Assembly: GCA_964532485.1 (NCBI GenBank)
Contig: CAZHKE010000003.1
Span: forward strand, 51,292-115,291
Reading direction: 5' to 3'
Source of the DNA: DATBSK01 sp964532485
GTDB lineage: Bacteria > Actinomycetota > Acidimicrobiia > IMCC26256 > PALSA-555
Length of the DNA: 64,000 nt
The notes beneath the pieces were generated by a model that saw only the letters and a list, made by a program, of their open reading frames with translations, had not been told where the DNA came from and did not search any database. Positions 41,600 to 50,944 of the stretch are shown here, one piece after another. How positions within the stretch are numbered: position 1 is the stretch's first letter; the number at the start of each line of letters is the position of its first letter. A program made the translations under genes and the position numbers.

Positions 41600-42808
41600 A
41601 TGAGCTTCTTCACCGAGCGGCTCGAGGCCTTCCCCCGGATCGAGCCCTACCGCCTCGCCCGGGACGCGGGCTACTGGCCGTACTACAAGACGGTCGAGAG
41701 CGCATCCACGCCGCGCGTGGTCGTCGAGGGCCACGAGGTCATCAACTTCGGTTCCAACAACTACCTGAGCCTCTCGTATCACCCGGCCGTGATCGAGGCC
41801 GCGGTCACGGCCACCGAGCGCTTCGGCAGCGGCGTCACCGGCAGCCGGCTCCTCAACGGCACGCTCACGCTGCACCGTGAGCTCGAGGCCGAGCTCGCCG
41901 ACTTCTACGGCTGCGAGGCCGCGCTGGTGTTCGCGACCGGGTACGTCGCGAACCTGGCATCGATCGCCGGGTTCCTCGGGCGGCGCGACGCCGCGGTCGT
42001 CGACAAGGAGATCCACAACTCCTTGCTCACCGGCGTGCGGCTCTCGGGTGCGTCGATGAAGCGCTTCCGCCACAACGACCTCACGCATCTCGAGAAGGTG
42101 CTCACCTCGCTCCCCCCCGACGCGGCCAAGGGCGTGATCGTCGACGGCGTGTACTCCATGGGTGGCGACACCGCGCCGCTCGACGAGATGGTTGCGCTCG
42201 TCGGGCGCCTCGACAACGCGTTCATCCTCGACGACGAGGCCCACGGGATCGGCGTCCTCGGCGAGCTCGGGCGCGGCGCCGCCGAGCAGTACGGCGTGCT
42301 CGACGACATCGACCTCGTCACCATCACGTTCTCGAAAGCGCTCGGATCGTGCGGAGGCGCGCTCATGGGCTCGAAGGAGGCGATCGAGCTCCTCACGCTC
42401 ACGTCCGACGCGCTCATCTTCACGGCATCGAACACGCCCGGCTCGGTCGCCGCCGCGCTCGCCGCGCTGCGGATCCTGCGCGCGGAGCCGGAGCGCCCGG
42501 CGCTGCTGCGCAGCAACGTGGCGACGTTCCTGACCATGCTCAACGAGCGCGGCGTGCCGACGAACCCGGCCGAGAGCGCGATCGTCACGATCCCGTTGCA
42601 GCGCTTCGACGAGGTGTCAACGGTGCTGCTCGCGCTCGACCTGCTCGACAAGGGCGTGTTCGTGAACCCGGTCATCCCGCCCGCGGTCACCAAGGAGATG
42701 GGCCTCATCCGGCTCAGCCTGATGGTCGACCACGACCCGTCGATTCTCGAAGAGGCCTCCGACACGCTGGCGAAGGTGCTGGCCGACCACGACCAGCTCC
42801 CCGCCTGA
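41600..42808 (+). CDS. Alpha-oxoamine synthase, serine palmitoyltransferase-like
   Basis: PLP-dependent condensing enzyme of the AONS/KBL/SPT family, 402 residues. Features are NFGSNNYLSL, FGSGVTGSRLLNGTLTLH, ATGYVANL, DDEAHGIGVLG, the Schiff-base Lys in TFSKALGSCGG (K246), and RLSLMVDH. It condenses an amino acid with an acyl-CoA or acyl-ACP. The N terminus and neighbours (acyltransferase-like, beta-hydroxylase-like) favour a lipid product over biotin synthesis: no bioA/D/B genes are near. 8-amino-7-oxononanoate synthase remains possible. Confidence 0.85.
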   Translation: MSFFTERLEAFPRIEPYRLARDAGYWPYYKTVESASTPRVVVEGHEVINFGSNNYLSLSYHPAVIEAAVTATERFGSGVTGSRLLNGTLTLHRELEAELADFYGCEAALVFATGYVANLASIAGFLGRRDAAVVDKEIHNSLLTGVRLSGASMKRFRHNDLTHLEKVLTSLPPDAAKGVIVDGVYSMGGDTAPLDEMVALVGRLDNAFILDDEAHGIGVLGELGRGAAEQYGVLDDIDLVTITFSKALGSCGGALMGSKEAIELLTLTSDALIFTASNTPGSVAAALAALRILRAEPERPALLRSNVATFLTMLNERGVPTNPAESAIVTIPLQRFDEVSTVLLALDLLDKGVFVNPVIPPAVTKEMGLIRLSLMVDHDPSILEEASDTLAKVLADHDQLPA

Positions 42809-42824
42809 CCCGCCTGGGCACGTC

Positions 42825-43744
42825 TCACCCGACGAGCAGGCGGTATCCCAGGTCGATCTCGTCACGGTCGAGCAGATCGGCGTGGCGCTCGCTCCATGNN
42901 NNNNNNNNNNNNNNNNNNNNNNNNNNNNNNNNNNNNNNNNNNNNNNNNNNNNNNNNNNNNNNNNNNNNNNNNNNNNNNNNNNNNNNNNNNNNNNNNNNGC
43001 GTTGTGGCGGGCCTTGGCGTCCTGCACGAACGGCGACCACGCGATCACCTTGATGATGATGTCGTTCAGCAGACGCGGGAGACCGGAGAGCGGCCGCTTG
43101 AAGTCGACGAACAGGACGACTCGCGTGCCGTCGGTGTCGTTCCACGCCTCGTGCTCGAAGACGTCGTCGAACACGAGGCTCTTGCCCTCCGACCAGTGCC
43201 GGACGTCGTTGCCGACGCGAATGCCGCACGCGTCGCGGGGTTCGGGCACCACGAGCGCGAGGTGGTAGCGGAGCACACCCTTGTAGGGGCCCCCGTGAGG
43301 CGGGATCCGCTTGTGCGGAGCGAAGATCGAGAACATCGCGGTGGTCATGCCCGGGATGCGCTGGAGCAGCCGATCGGTCTCCGGGCAGCGTTCGACGTTC
43401 CGGCCCGCGGTGAAGCCGTAGCCGTAGAAGAAGAAGGTCTTCCAGCGGTCGTCGTCGGTGATCTGGTACTGGTCGGTGGAGATGTCCTGAAAATTGGGCA
43501 GAGCGTCCGCGTGGCGAAGCACCTGCTCGAGCTCGGCGCGGATCGCGGGGGCACCGGCTTCGAGCTCGGCCACCCACGGGAACTCGACCGGGTCGAAGAA
43601 CGTGTGGTCGCCGACCATCGAGTGGCGGCCGAAGTAACCGTCGAGCCAGCGGACGAAGCGCTCGCCGACGCGGTTCGCCACGTCGACGAAGCGCTCACGC
43701 AGCGTCTGGGCTCGCGCCCGCCCATCTTTGGATTCGGCGTCCAC
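42825..43744 (-). CDS. Aspartyl/asparaginyl beta-hydroxylase-like dioxygenase, interrupted by a true gap
   Basis: Fe(II)/2-oxoglutarate-dependent enzyme of the LpxO/AspH family. FSIFAPHKRIPPHGGPYKG and RYHLALVVPEP carry the first iron ligand, and the FDDVFEHEAWN-DTDGTRVVLFVDFKRP segment the second His and oxoglutarate-binding Arg. LpxO-type members hydroxylate lipid acyl chains. The 3' end (about 24 residues ending RDEIDLGYRLLVG) lies beyond the N run, which has no overlap on its sides. Frame requires the missing length to be 2 modulo 3, so 100 N is only a placeholder. GTG 43744 follows TACCCT by 9 nt. Confidence 0.85.
42899..42998. other. True assembly gap (100 N placeholder)
   Basis: Unlike the other three N runs, the flanks share no repeated end. 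The missing length is unknown. Confidence 0.85.
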
Positions 43745-43753
43745 GGACCGACC

Positions 43754-43759
43754 AGGGTA
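43754..43759 (-). promoter_or_regulatory. -10-like TACCCT before the beta-hydroxylase
   Basis: Minus-strand TACCCT, 9 nt before GTG 43744. Confidence 0.35.
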
Positions 43760-43769
43760 GCGGCAGCGG

Positions 43770-45734
43770 TCACGTGCCGCGCGTCCGGGCGAGGAAGTCT
43801 CGCGCGACGTCGCCGTCGATGACGCGACGGAACGGTGGCATCGCCTCGAGGAGGACGCTGCGGTACCGAGCGGTCGCGAGGCGGCGGTCGAGCACCGCGA
43901 CGACGCCGCGATCCTCGTGCGATCGGATCAGGCGCCCTGCGCCCTGCGCGAGCGCCAGCGCGGCTGCGGGAAGGTCGACCTCGGCGAAGCCGTCTCCCCC
44001 GCGGCGCTCGGCCGCGTCGCGGCGGGCCTGCTCGAGCGGGTCATCGGGTCGGGTGAACGGCAGCCGATCGATGACGACCAGCACGCACGAGAGGCCGGGG
44101 ACGTCGAGGCCCTGCCAGAACGCTCGGGTCGCGACCAGACAGCTGGTCTCGTCGGTGCTGAACTCGTCGACGAGACGCGCCGTCGCGTCGTCACCCTGGG
44201 CGAGCACCCGATGGCTCGTCCGTCCGCGCAGGACTTCGGCGAACGCGTGCACGTTGCGCCACGACGTGCAGAGCACGAGCGTGCGCCCGCCGGCGGCGTC
44301 GACGAGCTCGCAGACTTCCGTCGCCGCCGCCTCGGGCCAACCGTCGTCACGCACGTCGGGCAACGTGCGTGGCACGTAGAGCATCGCCTGCGCGCGCAGA
44401 TCGAACGGCGACTCGAAGCGACGGGCATCGTACGCGAGCCCGGGGCCGGCGCTATGTGCCCCGTCGTCGACCGTGGCGTCCGGCGCGTCGTCGGGTGGTG
44501 GCCCCATCGACGATCGACCGGGGGCGAGACCGGGGTCCAGGCCCAACCGGCGAGCCAACGGCTCGAAGCGGCGGCCCGGGCCGAGCGTCGCCGAGATCAG
44601 CACCACCGGCACCTCGTCGAACAGGATCGGCGCGAGCCGCTCGCCGATCTCGATCGGCGCGAGCCGCAGCACCGGACGTTCTCGGCCCTCGACCCAGGCG
44701 ACGTCGTCGCGACCCGGCGACTGGAGGTTTCGGATCGCCTCCAGCCGCGTCGTCGCCAGACGCAGGGCCTGCGCTTGCACTGTGCCGCCGTCACGGTCGA
44801 CGCCACGCATCGCGGCCGCGACCCGTTCGGCGATCCGGCTCAGCAGCGTCGCGAGCGCGGGCTCTGTCGGGTCGACGCGGCCGTCGACATCGCCGAGCGT
44901 CTCCTCCAGCAGATCGGCCGATTCAGCCACCCCGTCGGCGTCGTCCGCGTCCGCGCCCGCACGGCGGAGGCGGCCGGCGAGCCGACGCAGGCCGCCGGCC
45001 GTCACCTCGGCGCTGAGTGCGCTGGTCGCGAACCGGTCGAAGGCGTGTGCTTCGTCGAGGATCACCGCGTCGTGCTCCGGCAGGAGCTTGCCGCCCGAGC
45101 CGAGGTGGGCGGCGTACAGGGCGTGGTTGACCACGACGACGTCGGCATCACCTGCTCGCTGCCGCGCCAGCTCGGCGAAGCATCCCGCGCCGACCTCGCA
45201 GTGACTCGCGCCGGGGCACTCGTTGGGTCCGCACGTCACCGCGCGCCACGACCGCGGCTCGATCGACGCGGGCAGGTCCGCGACGTCGCCGGTGTCCGAT
45301 TCGGCCGAGAAGCGCGAGAGCCGCTCGAGGTCCCGCGCGAAGTCAGGACCCGGCCGCTCGTCGAACAGCGCCTCGCCCCCGCGCGCACCCTCGAGCTTGG
45401 CCAGACAGAGGTAGTTGGCCCGACCCTTGAGGAGCGCACCCGTGACCGCGATGCCGCCGTGCTCCTGCACGAGCGGCAGATCCTTGCGCCAGAGCTGGTC
45501 CTGGAGCGTCAACGTCGCGGTCGCGACCACTGCGCGCATGCCGCTCGCGGCGACCGCGCTGAGGTAGGCGAGGCTCTTCCCGGAGCCGGTCGGGGCCTCG
45601 GCGACGAGGTGGGTGCGCGCCGCGAGCGCGCCGAGGATCAGCTCCGTGAGGCGCCGTTGGCCGGGCCGGTCGTCACCGCCGAGCCCGGCGACACAACGCG
45701 CGAGCACGCCAGTCGCGTCGAGCGGCTCGCTCAC
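43770..45734 (-). CDS. DinG/XPD-type ATP-dependent helicase
   Basis: Superfamily 2 iron-sulfur helicase, 654 residues. It has Walker A EAPTGSGKSLAYL, a Cys set for a 4Fe-4S cluster (YLCLAK, then CGPNECPGASHCEVGAGC), the DEAH box in ILDEAHAFDRF, SATLGPGRRF, WQGLDVPG and motif VI QGAGRLIRS. DinG-type enzymes unwind R-loops, G-quadruplexes and D-loops. It begins at GTG 45734 within the stop of the upstream glycosyltransferase gene (GTGA). Confidence 0.93.
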   Translation of the reverse strand: MSEPLDATGVLARCVAGLGGDDRPGQRRLTELILGALAARTHLVAEAPTGSGKSLAYLSAVAASGMRAVVATATLTLQDQLWRKDLPLVQEHGGIAVTGALLKGRANYLCLAKLEGARGGEALFDERPGPDFARDLERLSRFSAESDTGDVADLPASIEPRSWRAVTCGPNECPGASHCEVGAGCFAELARQRAGDADVVVVNHALYAAHLGSGGKLLPEHDAVILDEAHAFDRFATSALSAEVTAGGLRRLAGRLRRAGADADDADGVAESADLLEETLGDVDGRVDPTEPALATLLSRIAERVAAAMRGVDRDGGTVQAQALRLATTRLEAIRNLQSPGRDDVAWVEGRERPVLRLAPIEIGERLAPILFDEVPVVLISATLGPGRRFEPLARRLGLDPGLAPGRSSMGPPPDDAPDATVDDGAHSAGPGLAYDARRFESPFDLRAQAMLYVPRTLPDVRDDGWPEAAATEVCELVDAAGGRTLVLCTSWRNVHAFAEVLRGRTSHRVLAQGDDATARLVDEFSTDETSCLVATRAFWQGLDVPGLSCVLVVIDRLPFTRPDDPLEQARRDAAERRGGDGFAEVDLPAAALALAQGAGRLIRSHEDRGVVAVLDRRLATARYRSVLLEAMPPFRRVIDGDVARDFLARTRGT

Positions 45735-46531
45735 CCGTCGGTCGCCACGGGCTGCACTCGTGCGGGCGCCGCCGCCCGCTCGACTCGGCGCGGCGTCCAC
45801 CACAGGGCGATGCGCACGACGTCGATTGCGGCGCGCGCCGAGTCGACGCCACGCCTCACGCTGCTGCCCTCGACCGCCGTCCAGGTGACGGGATGCTCCA
45901 CGACGCGGAGCCCGAGCCGACGTGCGAGGAGCAGGATCTCGACGTCGAAGGCGAAGCGGTCGCACCTGGCCAACGAGAACAGCTGGCGCGCCACGTCGCC
46001 GCGGAACATCTTGAAGCCACATTGTGTGTCGTGGGTCCGGATCCCCGTGCACGCTCGCACGATGCGGTTGAACACCCACGCCATCGCCGCTCGATCGTTC
46101 GTGCCGTTGCGGACGACGGCATCGGGCAACGTGCGTGATCCCAGGACGACGTCGGCGTCCTCGAGCGCGGCCACGAACGTCGGGAGCGCGACCAGATCGG
46201 TCGCGAGGTCGGCGTCCATGTAGAGGACGACGTCTCCCGTCGACGCCAGCACGCCGGCCCGCACGGCCGCGCCCTTTCCGCGATTGCGGTCGAGTCGGAT
46301 CACCGAGGCTCGCGGCTGCGCGGCGAGGTTCGACGCGGCGACCTCCGAGGTGTCGTCGGCGGACCCGTCGTCGACGACGATCGTCTCGACGTCTTCGCCG
46401 GCGGTGGCGGCGGCGAGCGCGTGCAACGTCGCCCCGAGGCGTGCTCCCTCTTCGTACGCAGGGATGACGACACTCAGCGTCGGCCCTGGCACACGCTCAA
46501 TGTAAGCGTCGTCTCCCGGCGTGCCCGACAT
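45731..46531 (-). CDS. GT2-family glycosyltransferase, dolichyl-phosphate-glucose-synthase-like
   Basis: A 266-residue GT-A enzyme: VVIPAYEEGARL, VVDDGSADDT, the metal motif YMDADLATD, NRIVRACTGIRTHDTQCGFKMFRG and FAFDVEILLLARRLG. These match dolichyl/polyprenyl-phosphate beta-glucosyltransferases, which load a lipid carrier. It has no transmembrane helix. It lies just downstream of a GT4 gene and opposite the AftD-like transferase, fitting envelope glycan assembly. Confidence 0.9.
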   Translation of the reverse strand: MSGTPGDDAYIERVPGPTLSVVIPAYEEGARLGATLHALAAATAGEDVETIVVDDGSADDTSEVAASNLAAQPRASVIRLDRNRGKGAAVRAGVLASTGDVVLYMDADLATDLVALPTFVAALEDADVVLGSRTLPDAVVRNGTNDRAAMAWVFNRIVRACTGIRTHDTQCGFKMFRGDVARQLFSLARCDRFAFDVEILLLARRLGLRVVEHPVTWTAVEGSSVRRGVDSARAAIDVVRIALWWTPRRVERAAAPARVQPVATDG

Positions 46532-46534
46532 GCC

Positions 46535-47587
46535 TCAGCTGCTGACGGCTTCGTGCACCACCGCGTCGAACGCGGTCACGGCGCGATCCCACGTGAGCTC
46601 GCTGGCCCGTCGCCGTGCGGCGTCCGACAGGCGACGACGCTCGGTGGCGTCGCCGGCGAGCCTGATCCAGGCTGCCGCGAACGCCTCGTCGTCGTCCACG
46701 AGCACACCGGTCCTGCGGTCGACGACCGAGTCACGCACGCCGCGCACGTCGAACGCCAGCGTGGGAGTGCCGGCCGCGGCAGCCTCCATGATCACGGTGC
46801 CCCAGCCCTCGTGGTGCGCGGCGTGGACGAGGAACCATGCCTCACCGAGGATCCGCTGCTTGTCTTCGTGCGACAGGGACCCCAGGAACACGACGTCGGC
46901 GCCGGCGTGCTCCCGCAGCCGCTGGGCATCGGGGCCGTCGCCGGCGATGAGCAGGCGACCACCGGTCTCGGAACGGACTCGCTCCCAGATCCCGAGGATC
47001 CGCTCGACCCGCTTGTGCGCGACCAGGCGGCCCAGAGCGACGAAGAGCGGCGTGCGCGACTTCTCGGCGACCACCGGCACCGGGTCGCTCCCCATCTCGA
47101 TCGTCCGGATGCGCTCGGGATCGACCCCGAGCCCGGCGAGGCTCTCGGCCGTCGAGCGCGACACGGCGACGAACAGCTCGTCGCGGTAGGCCCACGGCAT
47201 GGCTCGAGCCTCGAGGACTCGGCCGGCCGCGGCAACCGGCCCTCGGAAGTACATCTTCCACTGGTCGATGTGGACATGGTGCACGAGGCAGACCACGGGC
47301 TTCCTCCGCCAGAGGGGGCTGAAGAAGGGGATGCCGTTCTCCACGTCGACGAGCACGTCCCAGCCGCGAAAGTGGCGCCGGTAGGCGAACGGCGCTCGCA
47401 CGTACTGTGAGTAGGTCCCGCCCGCGTCGACGACCGCGTACGGGCGTTCGCCGATCGGCCCGCCGGCGAGCAGCGCGACCTCGTGGCCAACAGCCTGGAG
47501 ACCGGTCGCGAGCCGGTCCGTCACGTACTCGGCACCACCGGCCTGCGGGTGGTCGAGATCTTTCCAGGAGACGAAGAGGACGCGCAT
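46535..47587 (-). CDS. GT4-family glycosyltransferase
   Basis: A 350-residue GT-B retaining glycosyltransferase. The N-terminal HPQAGGAEYV donor/acceptor loop, VALGRLVAHKR, IAGDGPD, VFLGSLSHEDK and the HHEGWGTVIMEAAAAGTP nucleotide-sugar motif (EX7E-like) are present. It is cytosolic or membrane-associated. ATG 47587 faces the AftD-like gene across 45 nt in which a minus-strand TATGAT -10 overlaps the plus-strand TAGGAT. Sugar and acceptor are unknown. Confidence 0.9.
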   Translation of the reverse strand: MRVLFVSWKDLDHPQAGGAEYVTDRLATGLQAVGHEVALLAGGPIGERPYAVVDAGGTYSQYVRAPFAYRRHFRGWDVLVDVENGIPFFSPLWRRKPVVCLVHHVHIDQWKMYFRGPVAAAGRVLEARAMPWAYRDELFVAVSRSTAESLAGLGVDPERIRTIEMGSDPVPVVAEKSRTPLFVALGRLVAHKRVERILGIWERVRSETGGRLLIAGDGPDAQRLREHAGADVVFLGSLSHEDKQRILGEAWFLVHAAHHEGWGTVIMEAAAAGTPTLAFDVRGVRDSVVDRRTGVLVDDDEAFAAAWIRLAGDATERRRLSDAARRRASELTWDRAVTAFDAVVHEAVSS

Positions 47588-47611
47588 GCGCTCCGAGATC
47601 GGGGTCGGCGC

Positions 47612-47621
47612 ATCATAGGAT
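47612..47621. promoter_or_regulatory. Overlapping divergent -10 hexamers (GT4 and AftD-like)
   Basis: atcataggat reads TATGAT on the minus strand (47617-47612) and TAGGAT on the plus strand (47616-47621), sharing two bases. Confidence 0.4.
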
Positions 47622-47632
47622 CTCCGCCGCCG

Positions 47633-50600
47633 ATGGCCGTTCCCACGCTCGAGACTCCCACGCGCGAGACCCACCGTGCGGCAGATGGTGGACGCGCCGG
47701 GAGGCTGTGGCCGATCGCGGTCGCGGTCGCGCTCTTCGCGATCGGAGCCACGTTCTCGAGCGCCGCGGGCCGCTACATCGGTGACAACAGATTCGAGCTG
47801 TACTGGTCGCCGGTCGAGCTGCTGGAGCGTCATCTCGCGGTCTGGGACGCGACCAGAGGCCTCGGCCGGGCGCGCTGGGACTTCTGGCCTGCGACCGCGG
47901 CTGTCATCGCCGTGCTGCGGGGCATCGGGCTCGGCCCCGACCTCGCGGAGCGCGTCTGGCACGCCGCCCTGCTGACGACCGCAGGCATCGGTGCGGCCGC
48001 GGCGCTGCGCCTGTTCCGGCCCCGTGTGGGCGTGGAGCACTGGGTCGCCGCGTTCCTGTACGCGTTCGGGCCGTTCGCGGCCGTGTACCTGCTGCCGACG
48101 AACCTCTTCGTCGGGCATGCGTTCGCACCATGGTTCCTCTTCGCGTTCGTGAAGGGAGTGCGAGGCGATCGACCGCTGCGGTGGGCGGCGGCCTTCGCGC
48201 TCCTCTGGTTCGTGCCGGGCAACATGAACTACCCCGCGCTGCTCTTCGCCGCGCTCCCGCTGGTGCCGACGGCGCTCTACCTGACCGTCGTCGAGCGCAG
48301 CGTGTCGTGGGGACGCGTCGCCCGCTGGGTCGGCGCGGCCGCGGCACTGACCCTGCTGGTCTCGGCCGCAGCGCTGGTCACGGTGCGTGAGAGCTCGGCG
48401 ATCAACGACGAGAACCTCGCGCTCACCGAGACCGTCCGGGAGATCAACCGCACGTCGTCGTGGTCGGAGTCGTGGCGCGGCCTCGGCTTCTGGGGTGCCT
48501 ATTGGGGCGACTCGCGTGGTGCGATCCTGCCCCAGTTCGCCCGCTTCTTCTGGTGGCCGCTCGTGCTCGCCACGTTCCTCGTACCGCTCGCAGCCGTGGC
48601 GACGCTGTGGCGATCGCGGTGGCGGGCCCGGATCCTGTTCGGCGGTGTGCTCGTGCTCGGGCTCGTGCTGATGGTGGGGGCCTTCCCGCTCGACGACACC
48701 ACACCGTACGGGCGATTCCTCCTCTGGGCCTTCGACAGCTTTCCGGGGATCCTCGCGGTGCGCAGCGGCCACAAGGCGGGTGTCATGGTCGCGATCGGCG
48801 CGGCCGTGCTCGCCGCGGTGGCGCTCGCCGCGCTCGTGGGACGCGCGCACGACCGCGCCGGTGGGTGGCGGCACCCGCTCCCGATCCTCGCCGCAGGGCT
48901 CGTGGTCGCCGTCGTCCTCGCGGTCTCGTTCCCGTTCTGGACCGGTCGGCTCTACTCCCCCAACGACGGAGTCGACGAGCTGCCCGCGTACTGGGAGCAC
49001 GCAGCCGACTACCTCGACGAGCAACCCGGCGACGGCCGCGTCCTCGTGCTGCCTTCGACCGCGCTCGGTGCCTACACCTGGGGCATGAGCGGCGACGACA
49101 TCATCGAGGGCACGATCGAGCGTCCCGCCGTCGCTCGCGGCCTCCTGACGAGGTGGTCGGGCACCGACGAGCTCGCCAACATCGTCGCGGGCCTCGACGA
49201 CTACATCAACGGCGAGGACTACGAGCCGGGGGTCATCGGCCCGATCGCGCGGCGCCTCGGCATCGAGTACGTGCTGGTGCGCAACGACCTCGACTGGCCG
49301 GCGAGCAAGCGTCCCCGCCCGAGCACGCTCGACGCCCTGCGCGACGACCCCGACCTCGAGCTCGTCCGCTCCTTCGGGTCGCCGGGCGAGAACGTCGCGC
49401 AGCCAGATGCGGCGAGCAACGCCGAGGCCCGACTCCCACCGATCCAGCTGTATCGAGTGCGCGACTTCGACGGGGTCGCCCGCGCCGAGACGCGCCCGCC
49501 GCTGCTCGTGGCGGGCGACGGCGACGCCTGGCCCGGGCTGGCCGCGGTCGGGCTGCTGCGCACCGCCGGGCCCGTGCGCTACACCGGCGCGGCCTCGACG
49601 CCCGAGCTCGAGACCGCGCTGGCGGCCGGCGCACCCGTCGTGATCAGCGACACGAACCGCCGGCGCGTCCGCGAGATCCCGATCTTCGACTCGATCGCCC
49701 GCAGCTCGTACACGCTGGCCGAAGGACAGGAGCTGTCCCGAGCGAGCCAGGACCTGTTCGACGCAGCCGGCGCGGAATCCGTCGCCGACTTCACCGATGC
49801 CGCGAAGATCGAGGCGTCGTCGTACGGCCGGCCGCCGCTGCCGCAGGCCTACTACCGCCCTTCGAACGCGTTCGACGATGACCCCCGCACGTCATGGCGC
49901 GTCTCTCCGGCGTTCGTCGACGAGATCGGCCAGTGGGTTCGCGTGGACCTGACCGAGCCGACCGAGATCGCCCACGTCGACCTCGTCGCGGCCCAGACAC
50001 CACCCAGCGCCCGCTCCCCCGATCCTCTCCACGTGACGCGCGCGACCGTGATCCTGAGCGACGGCTCGGCGCGCTCGGTCGAGCTCGTCGACGGCGAGGG
50101 GCACGCCGAGTTCGGACCGACCCTGACCACCTCGGTCGAGGTGCGGATCGACGAGGTCTCCGGTACCGATCCGCGCCCGCTCGGGTTCTCGGAGATCATG
50201 ATCGACGAGCTCGACCTCGACGAGGTGATCCAGCTCCCCGACGACCTCGCCCGTCGCGCCGAGCGCTCGTCCCGGCTGCGGACGCTTCTCGAAGCCGCGC
50301 CGGTGACGTACCAGCTGGGCCGGCTCGAGCGCCTGGACGACCATGCCGTCGAGCCGGCGCTGCGGCGGCGGTTCCGCACGATCGGCGATCGCTCGTACAC
50401 CGTGCGCGGTCGCGTGGACGGCCGACCGCTGGCCGATCCCACGACATGTCGCGACATCGGCCTCACGATCGACGGACGGCCCGTCGAGGTGCGCGGCGAC
50501 CAAGGATCCCCGGCATCGTTCGTCGGGTGTGCCGACGTGCGGCTCGACGCGGGATGGCATCGGCTCCGAACCGAGCGAGACCCCTCGGTGCGGCGAGTGT

Positions 50601-50944
50601 GGCTCCAGGCAGGCGACCAGCCGGCCGGCGCGCCTGGGAACGGCACAACCGCGGCGCTCGTCGGCCGCGGACGGTCCGACCTCGAGATCGACGCCACGAC
50701 CGACCGCCCGGGCGTGATCATCTCGGGCCAATCCTCCGACGACGGTTGGTCGGCGACCATCGACGGCGACGACGCCGGCACCCAGACGTCGCTCGACGGC
50801 CAGGCGGCGTGGGCGGTCGGCGCCGGCCGGCACCACGTCGACGTCGAGCAGAGCCCTCAGCTCACCTACCAGGTGGCGCTCGTGGTCACGGGTCTTGGCA
50901 TCGTCCTGTGCCTGTACCTGCTCGTCCGGGGCCGGCTCCGATGA
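47633..50944 (+). CDS. AftD-like arabinofuranosyltransferase / GT-C membrane protein
   Basis: A 1103-residue polytopic protein: an N-terminal GT-C region with about ten to twelve transmembrane helices (YIGDNRFELYWSPVELLERHLAVWD, ASLYR-less loops), then a large extracytoplasmic part that includes an F5/8-type carbohydrate-binding module (AYYRPSNAFDDDPRTSWRVSP) and a C-terminal TM helix. This layout is that of mycobacterial AftD, which adds arabinofuranose to arabinogalactan or lipoarabinomannan. Substrate in this organism is inferred. An aggat site lies 8 to 12 nt before ATG 47633. The downstream small membrane protein overlaps by ATGA. Confidence 0.82.
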   Translation: MAVPTLETPTRETHRAADGGRAGRLWPIAVAVALFAIGATFSSAAGRYIGDNRFELYWSPVELLERHLAVWDATRGLGRARWDFWPATAAVIAVLRGIGLGPDLAERVWHAALLTTAGIGAAAALRLFRPRVGVEHWVAAFLYAFGPFAAVYLLPTNLFVGHAFAPWFLFAFVKGVRGDRPLRWAAAFALLWFVPGNMNYPALLFAALPLVPTALYLTVVERSVSWGRVARWVGAAAALTLLVSAAALVTVRESSAINDENLALTETVREINRTSSWSESWRGLGFWGAYWGDSRGAILPQFARFFWWPLVLATFLVPLAAVATLWRSRWRARILFGGVLVLGLVLMVGAFPLDDTTPYGRFLLWAFDSFPGILAVRSGHKAGVMVAIGAAVLAAVALAALVGRAHDRAGGWRHPLPILAAGLVVAVVLAVSFPFWTGRLYSPNDGVDELPAYWEHAADYLDEQPGDGRVLVLPSTALGAYTWGMSGDDIIEGTIERPAVARGLLTRWSGTDELANIVAGLDDYINGEDYEPGVIGPIARRLGIEYVLVRNDLDWPASKRPRPSTLDALRDDPDLELVRSFGSPGENVAQPDAASNAEARLPPIQLYRVRDFDGVARAETRPPLLVAGDGDAWPGLAAVGLLRTAGPVRYTGAASTPELETALAAGAPVVISDTNRRRVREIPIFDSIARSSYTLAEGQELSRASQDLFDAAGAESVADFTDAAKIEASSYGRPPLPQAYYRPSNAFDDDPRTSWRVSPAFVDEIGQWVRVDLTEPTEIAHVDLVAAQTPPSARSPDPLHVTRATVILSDGSARSVELVDGEGHAEFGPTLTTSVEVRIDEVSGTDPRPLGFSEIMIDELDLDEVIQLPDDLARRAERSSRLRTLLEAAPVTYQLGRLERLDDHAVEPALRRRFRTIGDRSYTVRGRVDGRPLADPTTCRDIGLTIDGRPVEVRGDQGSPASFVGCADVRLDAGWHRLRTERDPSVRRVWLQAGDQPAGAPGNGTTAALVGRGRSDLEIDATTDRPGVIISGQSSDDGWSATIDGDDAGTQTSLDGQAAWAVGAGRHHVDVEQSPQLTYQVALVVTGLGIVLCLYLLVRGRLR

